Below the pieces are notes generated by a model. It did not search any database. It was given only the letters and a program-made list of their open reading frames with translations, and was not told where the DNA came from. 64,000 bases of DNA from contig NZ_BAAAXV010000008.1 in NCBI RefSeq assembly GCF_039535785.1, positions 372,001 to 436,000 on the forward strand. The letters run 5' to 3'. The DNA is from Nonomuraea helvata (GTDB lineage: Bacteria > Actinomycetota > Actinomycetes > Streptosporangiales > Streptosporangiaceae). Positions 42,993 through 51,300 of this stretch are shown here, piece after piece. The translations under genes and the position numbers were made by a program. Each line of letters begins with the position of its first letter. The first letter of the stretch is position 1.

Positions 42993-43059
42993 TTAATGCG
43001 AAGAATTTCGCTTCAAGGTAAAGCCATGCCGATGGCTAACGCAAGAGATTTCGCGTTAA
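42993..43059. promoter_or_regulatory. Two tandem TetR operators
   Basis: Site 1 (42993-43016) and site 2 (43036-43059, read on the minus strand) share the pattern TTAAyGCGAA, six central bases, then a TTGCG/TCGCTT-type right half. Site 2 ends in perfect arms TAACGC/GCGTTA. They are 43 bp apart, about four helical turns, and flank both promoters of the VC0807/TetR pair. Confidence 0.68.
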
Positions 43060-43069
43060 AGTAAGGGGC

Positions 43070-43624
43070 ATGCAACCCGCACGACGGCCCGGCGGCCGTA
43101 GCGCGAAGGTCCGGGCGGCCGTGCACGACGCGGTCCTCGAGCTGCTGCGCGAGGAGGACTGGGACACGCTGAGCATCGCCAGGGTGGCCGAGCGTTCAGG
43201 CGTCCACCAGGCGACCATCTACCGCCGCTGGGGCACGCTGCCCGCGCTGGTCGACGACACGGTGACCGAGCAGCTCTCCAAGGGCTCGCCGGTGCCCGAC
43301 ACGGGCTCGCTCCGCGGCGACCTGGAGGCGTACGCGACGCAGGTGGCGGCGGACGTCGCCGGCCCGCTGGGCCGCCTGTACGTGCGCGCGGCGCACATCG
43401 GCACCCGCGGCGATGACCACGAGACCTACATGACGGACCGGGCCGTGCAACTGGAGGCGATGCTGCAGCGGGCGCGGCTGCGTGGCGAGGACCCGCCCGG
43501 GCTGCTGGAGCTCATGGAGCTGGTCCTCGCCCCGATCTACTACCACGCGATCTTCTTCAACCGGCCGATCGGTCCCGAGCACGCCAGGACGTACGTGGAC
43601 CGGCTGCTGAGGCTGCGCGGCTAG
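43070..43624 (+). CDS. TetR-family transcriptional regulator
   Basis: 184 residues. HTH: IARVAERSGVHQATIYRRWG, the variant with Trp in place of Phe common in the TetR_C_11 type group. It starts at ATG 43070 after AAGGGG. Binding to the two 24-bp palindromes upstream to control itself and the VC0807 protein is inferred. Its stop overlaps the convergent glgC stop (CTAG) by 4 bases. Confidence 0.88.
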   Translation: MQPARRPGGRSAKVRAAVHDAVLELLREEDWDTLSIARVAERSGVHQATIYRRWGTLPALVDDTVTEQLSKGSPVPDTGSLRGDLEAYATQVAADVAGPLGRLYVRAAHIGTRGDDHETYMTDRAVQLEAMLQRARLRGEDPPGLLELMELVLAPIYYHAIFFNRPIGPEHARTYVDRLLRLRG

Positions 43625-44856
43625 CGGTCGACGATCTCGTTCTTGCCGATCACCACGACCCCGCCCCTGGTCAGCGCGAACCGGGTGCGGTCGTATTCGA
43701 GGTCGAACCCGATCCGCGCCCCGTCGGGGATCACGACGTTCTTGTCGATGATCGCCTTGCGGACGACGGCGCCCCGGCCGACCTTGACGTTCTCCATCAG
43801 CACGGAGTCCTCCACCAGCGAGTGCGAGTGGAGCACGACACTGGGCGACAGGACCGACCTGATCGCCGTGCCGCCGGAGACGATCACGCCGGGGGAGACC
43901 AGCGAGTCGATCGCGTGCCCCACCCGGTCGCCCTCGTTGTGCACGAACTTGGCCGGCGGCAGCGGGTCGTGGCCCGTGAAGATCGGCCACTTGTCGTTGT
44001 AGAGGTTGAAGACGGGATGCGCCGAGATGAGGTCCATGTGGGCCTCGTAGTAGGCGTCGAGCGTCCCCACGTCGCGCCAGTAGCCGCGGTCGCGCTCGGT
44101 GGAGCCGGGCACGATGTTGTTGGCGAAGTCGTACACGTCGGCCCCGCCCGACTTGACGAGCATCGGGATGATGTTGCCGCCCAGGTCGTGCTTGCTGGTG
44201 GGGTCGAGGGCGTCCTCCCGCAGCGCGTCGATCATCGACTGCGTCTTGAAGACGTAGTTGCCCATCGACGCGTACACCTCGTCGGGCGAGTCGGCCAGGC
44301 CCACCGCGTCCTTCGGCTTCTCCCTGAACGCCACTATCCTGCGGCCCTCAGGATCGGTCTCGATCACGCCGAACTGGTCGGCCAGCGACAGCGGCTGCCT
44401 GATCGCCGCCACCGTCACGTCGGCGCCCGAGTCCTCGTGCTGCTCGACCATCTGCCGGGGGTCCATCCGGTAGATGTGGTCGGCCCCGAACACGATCACG
44501 TGCTCGGGCATCTCGTCGTAGATCAGGTTGAGATTCTGGAACAGGGCGTCCGCCGAACCCGAGAACCACCGCGGGCCGAGCCGCTGCTGCGCGGGCACCG
44601 GGGTCACGTAGTTGCCCAGCATCGCGGTCAGCCGCCAGGTCCGCGAGACGTGCCGGTCCAGGCTGTGGTTCTTGTACTGCGTCAGTACGACGATCTTCAG
44701 GAAGCCGCCGTTCGCCAGGTTCGACAGCACGAAATCCACGAGCCGGTACATCCCCCCGAACGGCACGGCCGGTTTCGCCCGATCCGCCGTGAGCGGCATG
44801 AGCCTCTTGCCCTCTCCACCTGCCAGCACGACCGCGAGCACCTTTCGGGACTTCAT
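43621..44856 (-). CDS. glgC: Glucose-1-phosphate adenylyltransferase
   Basis: 411 residues. Makes ADP-glucose from ATP and glucose-1-phosphate, the committed step to glycogen and, in actinobacteria, to maltose-1-phosphate. The nucleotide site LAGGEGKRLMPLT, the AKPAVPFGG loop, the substrate-binding YWRDVGT and a C-terminal left-handed helix (VIVSGGTAIRSVLSPSV) are all intact. Allosteric effectors are not readable. ATG 44856 matches the family start. It is divergent from the glycogen synthase gene, and an 18-bp near-palindrome in the spacer may coordinate both. Confidence 0.95.
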   Translation of the reverse strand: MKSRKVLAVVLAGGEGKRLMPLTADRAKPAVPFGGMYRLVDFVLSNLANGGFLKIVVLTQYKNHSLDRHVSRTWRLTAMLGNYVTPVPAQQRLGPRWFSGSADALFQNLNLIYDEMPEHVIVFGADHIYRMDPRQMVEQHEDSGADVTVAAIRQPLSLADQFGVIETDPEGRRIVAFREKPKDAVGLADSPDEVYASMGNYVFKTQSMIDALREDALDPTSKHDLGGNIIPMLVKSGGADVYDFANNIVPGSTERDRGYWRDVGTLDAYYEAHMDLISAHPVFNLYNDKWPIFTGHDPLPPAKFVHNEGDRVGHAIDSLVSPGVIVSGGTAIRSVLSPSVVLHSHSLVEDSVLMENVKVGRGAVVRKAIIDKNVVIPDGARIGFDLEYDRTRFALTRGGVVVIGKNEIVDR

Positions 44857-44945
44857 GTCCAGGACGCTACCCTCAAATGGCCGATCTATCGACGAAACCC
44901 GGCATGGAGAACTTCCTTCGTGTCCAGATTTGTTGTGCAATGCAC

Positions 44946-44963
44946 GATCGGGAGCTCCTGATC
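44946..44963. promoter_or_regulatory. Near-palindrome between glgC and glgA
   Basis: The 18-bp sequence GATCGGGAGCTCCTGATC is palindromic except for one base pair. It lies centrally in the 158-base divergent spacer of the two glycogen genes. A shared operator is possible but only inferred. Confidence 0.35.
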
Positions 44964-45014
44964 TTCGGCTTGTCGCTGTGGCCCACCGGACACGACCCCC
45001 AATAAGGTCATGTC

Positions 45015-46187
45015 ATGCGTGTTGATCTGCTCAGCCGGGAGTACCCGCCGGAGGTCTACGGCGGGGCCGGGGTGCACATGGAATACCTGGCCAGAGAGCT
45101 GCGGAAGCTGGCCGACGTACGCGTGCGCTGCTTCGGGGCCGACCGCGCCGAGCCCGGCGTCTCGGCCTACCGCGTGCCCGACGGGCTCGCCGGGGCCAAC
45201 GCCGCGCTGCAGGTGCTCGGCGTGGACCTGGAGATGGCCGCCGCCTGCGAGGGCGCGGACGTCGTCCACTCGCACACCTGGTACGCCAACTTCGCCGGAC
45301 ACGTCGCCAAGCTGCTCCACGGCGTACCCCATGTGATCACCACGCACAGCCTGGAGCCGCTGCGGCCGTGGAAGGCCGAGCAGCTCGGCGGCGGCTACAC
45401 GATCTCGTCGTGGGCCGAGCGGACCGCGCTGGCCGGTGCGGACGCGGTCATCGCGGTGTCGGAGGGCATGCGCCGCGACGTGCTGTCCGCCTACCCGGAG
45501 ATCCCGCCGGAGAAGGTCAGCGTCATCCACAACGGCATCGACACCGCCGAATACGCCCCCGACTACGCCACCGGCGTACTGGAGCGGCACGGGGTGGACC
45601 CGCGCAGGCCGTACGTCATCTTCGTGGGCCGCATCACCCGGCAGAAGGGCCTGGTCCACCTGCTGCGCGCGGCACGCTCCTTCGACCGCGACGCCCAGCT
45701 CGTGCTCTGCGCGGGTGCCCCGGACACGCCGGAGATCGCGGCGGAGGTCACGGAGCTGGTGCGCGGCCTCGACCGCGACGGGGTGTTCTGGATCCAGGAG
45801 ATGCTGCCCAAGCCCGAGGTGATCCAGCTGTTGACGCACGCGGCGGTGTTCGTGTGCCCGTCGGTGTACGAGCCCATGGGGATCGTGAACCTGGAGGCGA
45901 TGGCCTGCGAGACGGCCGTGGTGGCGACGGCCACCGGCGGCATCCCCGAGGTGGTGGCCGACGGGGAGACGGGCCTGCTCGTCCCTATCTCCCAGGGCCC
46001 CGACGGCACGCCGCACGACCCGGAGCGGTTCGCCGCCGACCTGGCCGAGCGCGTCAACACCCTGCTCCGCGAGCCGGCGCGGGCGACCGCGCTCGGGGTG
46101 GCGGGGCGGGCGCGGGCCGTCGAGCACTTCTCCTGGGAGCGCATCGCCCACCGCACGATGGACCTGTACGCGGCCCTGCGCGCCTGA
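45015..46187 (+). CDS. glgA: GT4-family glycogen synthase / maltose-1-phosphate synthase
   Basis: 390 residues, two Rossmann-like domains of a GT-B glycosyltransferase. YPPEVYGGAGVH at the N-terminus and the donor-site stretch VGRITRQKG, then SVYEPMGIVNLEAMAC are typical of the short GT4-type actinobacterial enzymes. In mycobacteria the orthologous type (GlgM) uses ADP-glucose and glucose-1-phosphate to make alpha-maltose-1-phosphate for the GlgE pathway; the name glycogen synthase is historical, so either activity should be considered. The neighbour GlgC supplies ADP-glucose. AAGG lies 7 bases before ATG 45015. Confidence 0.9.
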   Translation: MRVDLLSREYPPEVYGGAGVHMEYLARELRKLADVRVRCFGADRAEPGVSAYRVPDGLAGANAALQVLGVDLEMAAACEGADVVHSHTWYANFAGHVAKLLHGVPHVITTHSLEPLRPWKAEQLGGGYTISSWAERTALAGADAVIAVSEGMRRDVLSAYPEIPPEKVSVIHNGIDTAEYAPDYATGVLERHGVDPRRPYVIFVGRITRQKGLVHLLRAARSFDRDAQLVLCAGAPDTPEIAAEVTELVRGLDRDGVFWIQEMLPKPEVIQLLTHAAVFVCPSVYEPMGIVNLEAMACETAVVATATGGIPEVVADGETGLLVPISQGPDGTPHDPERFAADLAERVNTLLREPARATALGVAGRARAVEHFSWERIAHRTMDLYAALRA

Positions 46188-46231
46188 ATATTCGCTTGCG
46201 AGCCGGGCCGCCGCTCAGCATCATCAGCCCG

Positions 46232-46792
46232 ATGAGCGACGTACCCGAGCGGTGGACCCAGGCCAGCGTCTACCCCGACATGTGGGCCGACCCCGACAAG
46301 GATCCGCGCAACAACGAGGGAGCCAGCCCGGACGGCGAGCTGGCGACGCTGCAGGACTACCTGACCAACTACCGGCTGACCCTGCGGATGAAGTGCGAGG
46401 GGCTGGACCCGGAGCAGCTGGCGCGCCGGTCGGTGCCGCCCTCGACCATGTCCCTGCTGGGTCTGGTCCGCCATCTCGCCGAGGTGGAGCGCGACTGGCG
46501 CAACTGGGTCGTGCCCGGGGACCCGGCGCCGAAGCTGTACGGGGCGCGCGATGCCGACTTCGAGGCAGCCGCCGCGGAGCAGGCGCTGGTCGACGGCGCA
46601 TTCGCCGATCTCGCCCGCGAACAGGCGGCAACCGACGCGGCGCTGGCCGAGTACGCGGATCTCGGCGAGCGGGTGGGCCGGGACGGCATCGCGGTCAGGG
46701 AGCTGTGGATTCACCGGATCGAGGAGTACGCCCGCCACTGCGGGCACGCCGACCTGCTCCGCGAATGCGTCGACGGCCGGGTGGGGCAGTAG
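46232..46792 (+). CDS. DinB/DUF664 family protein
   Basis: 186 residues with the four-helix DinB fold. The metal His positions fit LVRHLAEVERDWRNW and EYARHCGHADLLREC, where mycothiol- or bacillithiol-dependent S-transferases bind Zn or Ni. In actinobacteria many DUF664 members are thought to be mycothiol transferases in detoxification. A GTG-free start: ATG 46232, 45 bases after the synthase stop. Confidence 0.8.
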   Translation: MSDVPERWTQASVYPDMWADPDKDPRNNEGASPDGELATLQDYLTNYRLTLRMKCEGLDPEQLARRSVPPSTMSLLGLVRHLAEVERDWRNWVVPGDPAPKLYGARDADFEAAAAEQALVDGAFADLAREQAATDAALAEYADLGERVGRDGIAVRELWIHRIEEYARHCGHADLLRECVDGRVGQ

Positions 46793-46856
46793 CCCGCCCG
46801 TAAGGGCCGAAGGCGGCGAGAAGTGCGGGTGCGGCGGGTCGTGGGACGGTGGCCGG

Positions 46857-47515
46857 TCACACCAGGCCGCGGCGGCTGGCCTGGGAGCGGGTCTCCGCGT
46901 TCAGCTCGTCCAGCAGGTGGCGCAGGCGGCGCCGGAGAATGCGCGGGCTGGTGCCGAGCTGGCGGGCGATGGCGTCGTCCTTGAGCCCGGCCGCCAGCAG
47001 GGCCAGCAGCCGGCGATCCTCGGCGCCCAGCTCGGACGCCGCCTCACCGGCGGGCTCCGGCGCGCCGGGCTCCTGCCACAGCTCGGGACGTACCGGCAGC
47101 GCCTCCCGCCACAGCCGCTCGAACAGCTCGACCAGCGCCACCACCATGGTGGACCCCATGATCAGGACCCCGCGCGTGAGCGGCGGATCCATGCTCAGCG
47201 GCATGACCGCGCGCCACCGATCGACGATGGCCATCTTGAACGGCAGCTCCGGCAGGATCCGCGCCTCCTCGCCCGCCTTGATCAGGGTGCCCACCTCGTC
47301 GAACGCCCCCGTGTGATCGAAGGCCTCCGGCGTGTAGATGGTCCGGTAGCGGACGCCGCTGCGCAGCAGGCCGGTCTGCAGCGGGTTGTGGTAGTCCAGC
47401 ACGTACGGAGGCCGGTCGAAGGTCAGCACCTCCTCCTTGGCCTCCTGCTGCAGCCGCACGTACCAGCGGGCCTGTTCCTCCGGCCCCGCCAGCACCTCGA
47501 GCTGCCCGCCCTGAG
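46857..47515 (-). pseudogene. N-terminally truncated LuxR/TrmB-like regulator
   Basis: About 215 residues. The central domain (VLTFDRPPYVLDY, then LPFKMAIVDRWRAVMPLS) and a C-terminal LuxR-type HTH (LLALLAAGLKDDAIARQLG) are those of actinobacterial regulators that normally start with an extra N-terminal winged helix of about 80-100 residues. Here the frame passes into antisense of a peptidase gene instead. A fortuitous GTG at 47582 keeps an ORF open, so a shortened protein may still be made. Confidence 0.7.
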
Positions 47516-47726
47516 CCTGCGCACGCTCAGCCTGGAGATCTCCTATGACGACGGCCGCACCTGACTGCCCACGCTCGTGCACCCGTCAGGCGGGAACGCC
47601 TGGTCCGCCGAGACCTGGCACCCGGTGAGCGCGCGCGGCAGGTTCGCCTCGCTCCGCGTCACGGCCGCCGACCGCGGCGGCAACGCCTTCACCGAGACCG
47701 TCGTCAGGGCCTACGAGATCAGGTGA
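47511..47726 (+). pseudogene. C-terminal tail of a subtilisin-like (S8) secreted peptidase
   Basis: The frame reads LSLRTLSLEISYDDGRT, then a TGA at 47562-47564 where a Trp codon TGG is expected, then in the same frame LPTLVHPSGGNAW, SAETWHPVSARGRFASLRV and TETVVRAYEIR. This matches the C-terminal beta-domain of large actinobacterial S8 peptidases. The catalytic domain is missing. It abuts the truncated LuxR-like gene head to head. Confidence 0.65.
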
Positions 47727-47733
47727 GTTCAGG

Positions 47734-47764
47734 GAGCCCCGCCGCGCGACGGCGGGGCTCTTTT
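47734..47764. terminator. Intrinsic terminator with T-run
   Basis: Ten-base arms 47734-47743 and 47751-47760 pair perfectly around a 7-base loop and are followed by TTTT (47761-47764). It follows the peptidase tail in the plus direction and the reductase gene stop in the minus direction. The cleanest rho-independent terminator in the window. Confidence 0.88.
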
Positions 47765-47774
47765 GATCGAGGCG

Positions 47775-48179
47775 TCATCCGACGCGCTCCAGGACCACGA
47801 TCGGGATGTCGCGGTCGGTCTTCTTCTGGTACTCGTCGTAGTCCGGCCAGGTCCGGGTCATCAGCCCCCAGAGCTCCGGCTTCTCCTCCGGCGAGGCCGT
47901 GCGGGCGCGGGCCGGGAACTTGTCGCCCAGCACCTGCACCTCCACCTCGGGGTCGGCCAGGAGGTTCTTGTACCACTGCGGGTGATCCGGGTCCCCGCCC
48001 TTGGAGGCCACGACCACGTGGTCCTCGCCGTGTTTCTGATAGATGAGCGGCGTCGTATAGGGCCGGCCTGACTTGCGGCCCTTGGTGGTGAGCAGCAGGA
48101 CAGTCGTGTTGTTCCAGTCGTGCCCCTCCGCGCCGTTGGTCTCCCGATAACGCTGTACGTGTTCCTTGCCGTAGAGCAT
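47775..48179 (-). CDS. F420-type nitroreductase (Ddn family)
   Basis: 134 residues of the split-barrel deazaflavin-dependent nitroreductase family. Marks: LLLTTKGRKSGRPYTTPL, where the Lys/Arg/Ser-Gly turn binds the F420 phosphate, VVVASKGGDPDHPQWYKNLL, and VEVQVLGDKFPARAR. Family members reduce menaquinone or other small molecules with reduced F420. It implies F420 synthesis elsewhere in the genome, as is normal in actinobacteria. It ends near the T-run terminator. Confidence 0.9.
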   Translation of the reverse strand: MLYGKEHVQRYRETNGAEGHDWNNTTVLLLTTKGRKSGRPYTTPLIYQKHGEDHVVVASKGGDPDHPQWYKNLLADPEVEVQVLGDKFPARARTASPEEKPELWGLMTRTWPDYDEYQKKTDRDIPIVVLERVG

Positions 48180-48376
48180 GATCCCGAGCTACCCATCGCG
48201 GGCTTGACCTCACCGATGCTGGCCGAGGACTGGACGAGAAATGGACAAGCCACGGGGCGGAGGCGGCTGACACCGCAAAGTGGCGACCGCGCGCGCCGGG
48301 GCGCGATACCGTACGGGGCGATGTGGTCGAAGGCACGGTTCTGTACGGGTACGCAACCCGGTGAGAGCCTGTGCCC

Positions 48377-51300
48377 ATGACCGAACCGGCCGGCGCGCTG
48401 GCCGCCCGTATCGAGCGGTTCGAGCAGAGCGCGGATCCCGGCCTGATCTGGGATCCCGCGGCGCCGGCCGAGGCCGAGCAGGCGATGCGCGCGTGCGCCG
48501 GCGACCGGTCCGACGCGGCCACCTGGCGGCTGATCGGCATGCTGCACCTGGCCCGCTACCGGCTTGACCAGCGCATCACGCAGGACGCAGCGGTCGCGGG
48601 CGCGTTCTTCGCCGCCGTGGCCGTGGCCGACCCCGGGCGCCTTCCCGAGCGGCTGCGCGGCTCGAAGGCGCCGTCGGACGACTCGGCCGACACGTGGGCG
48701 GGGCTGGTGGAAGAGGTGTTCCAGCACGTCGACCCGGCCACGTACCCGCATGTGGGGCTGCTCGTCCACGCCCTGGTGGCGCGTGCCATGGCCGACCCCA
48801 CGCCCGAGGTGGCCGACCGGCTCGGAGAGCTGCTGTTACAGGAGTCGGTGCGCTCGCCCGACCCCGCCTGGGCGCCCGGCGCGCTCGCGGTGCTGGGCGG
48901 CGGGCTGGTGCGGCTGTTCGGGGTGACGGGGGAGCGGGAGCACATCGACGACGCGGTGCACGTGCTGTTCAGGGCGGCGCTGGCCGAGCCGTCCCACGCG
49001 GGTGAGCTGGCCACCGCGCTCGGCATGGCCGCGTTCGGTGACGAGGAGCTGGTCAGGGCGTACCTGGCGGCCACGGAGACGGCGCCGCGCGGCCAGGACA
49101 GGTCGCGGGCCCTGCTCGCGCTGGTCGAGCTGGCGTACGCGCGGTCGGCCGGGTCGTTCGCCGACCGCGACCTGCTGGCCTTCATCAGGGTGGGGCAGTG
49201 CGCGCTGGACTTCTGGCACGAGCAGTGGGCCCATCCGGGTGTGCTGGCGCCGTACGCGGCCGGGCTGGTCGAGTGGTTCGTCGTCACGGGCGACGAGCGC
49301 TCGCTGGAGGCCGGCACCGAGATGCTGGAGGCCCTCCATGTGGCGCCCGACGAGACGGCGCGGGGGCTCGGGACCGACCCGGTCGTCCGGCTCGGCCTGC
49401 TGGGCGACCGCCGCTGGAACCGTTACGGCGTCACCGGAGAGCAGGCCGACCTGGAGAGCGCCATCGAGGTCCTGCGCGAGGCGGCCGAGCTCATGCCGAA
49501 CGGTCACCCGTACCGCGCCAGGCAGCTCGCGAACCTGGCGGACGCGCTGCTCGAGCGGGCGACGGTGGCCGGGGGGGACCCGGCCGAGCCCGTCGCCGCC
49601 GCCCGCGCCGCGCTCGCGGCACATGGCGAGCGGGACCCGGCCAGGGCCGAGGCGCTTCTGACGCTGGGCCGGGCGCTTCACCTGGACCTCAGCCCGGTCC
49701 ACGCCGACGAGGCCGTCGCCGTGCTGCGCGAGGCGCTGGCGGCCGGTGAGCGGCCGGCGTTCCGGGCGGAGGCGTACGAGCTGGTCTCGGAGGTGCTGCG
49801 CCGGCGGGCCGCGCACACGGGGCGGGTGGAGGACCTGCACGAGGCGGTGGAGGCCGCCCGCCAAGGTCTCGAGCTGGCCGTTCGCGACCAGACGCCGGAC
49901 TCCGACGGCGGCCTGGAGGGCGGGCGAGGCGGTTCCGCGCGGCGCGAGCTGTGCCGGGCGCTGCTGGCGCGCTTCTCCGCCCAGGGCGACCCGCGCGACC
50001 TGGGCGAGGTGCTCACGCTCGCCAGGGACGGGGACCCCGAGTTGCTGGCGCGGCTCGGCACGATGCTCGACGGACCGCTGCCGCCGGACCCGCAGCTCGC
50101 CCAGTCCGCCACCGAACTGGCGCTGGCCCTGCCGGACTCCCCGGACGGCGAGGTGGCGGTCAAGCTGCTGCGGTACGCCGAGCGGCAGGCCGACTCGCCC
50201 GGCGAGTTCCTGCTGGAGGCCGGGCAGCGGCTGCGCGAGCTCGGGCGGCGGCGCACGGCCTGCGCCGTGCTGGGGCGTGCCGCGGAGGTGTTCGGCGCGG
50301 GAGCCCGGATGGCGTACGCGCTGTCCGAGCAGGGGCTCGTCCACCAGGAGCTGGGCGAGCTCGACCTGGCTCTGGAGTCCTTCGACCGGTCGGCGGCCGG
50401 TTACCGCTCGCTGGGCGCGGCCGGCTCCGAGGCGCTCCAGCTCGGGCACATGGGCCTGGTCCTCCTCCAGTCGGGGCACCCGGCCCGCGCCTTCGAACAC
50501 CACCAGCGGGCCGCCACCCTGTGCGAGGACGCCGGCCTGGCCGCGGAGGAGGCGGCCCAGCAGGGGTACGCGGCCGAGGCCGGCCTGGCCGCCGGCGACC
50601 CCGTCGGCGCCGTCTCCTGCGCGGCCAGGGCCCGCGACCTCTATCTCGGACTCGGCGACGCCCGGCAGGCGGCCCTGGTGCTCGTCCCCGCCGCCAGGGC
50701 TGCCCTCGACCAGGACGACCTCACGGCCACGGGCGAGCGCATCGCCGCGTGCGCCATCGAGCTGGAGGCGGCCGGGGCGTGGGAGGAGGCCTGCAGGACG
50801 CTCGACGCGCAGGCCGTACTCCTGGCCGGTCGCGGCCACCCCGGCCACGCGGCCGCCTGCGAGACGCGGCTGGTGGAGATCGTGCGGCGCAGGGGGGAGC
50901 GGCGCGAGCCCGCCGACGAGTGGTACCGCATCGCCCGCCGCCGCCGCGAACGCGGCGACGCCGACGGCGCCAGGATGGCCTATCAACTGGCCGAACGCGA
51001 GTACGAAGCCCTCGGCCACTACGACGGGGCCGCCTCGGCGCGCTACAACCTGGCCGTGCTCGCGTACGCGGAGGGGGATACCGAACGGGCGCTGGAGGAG
51101 TTCGGGGCGGCGGGGCAGGCGTTCGCCCGGCTGAGCGCTTTCGCGAAGGAGGCTTCCGCGCTGACCATGCGCGCCTCCTGCCTGATCCTCCTCGACCGCT
51201 TGGACGACGCGTCGGAGGACCTGGAGCGCGCGCTGGAGCTGGCCGCCACGGAGGGCGACGTGGCCGCCCTGCTCACCGCCACGCTGGGGCAGGCCGAGCT

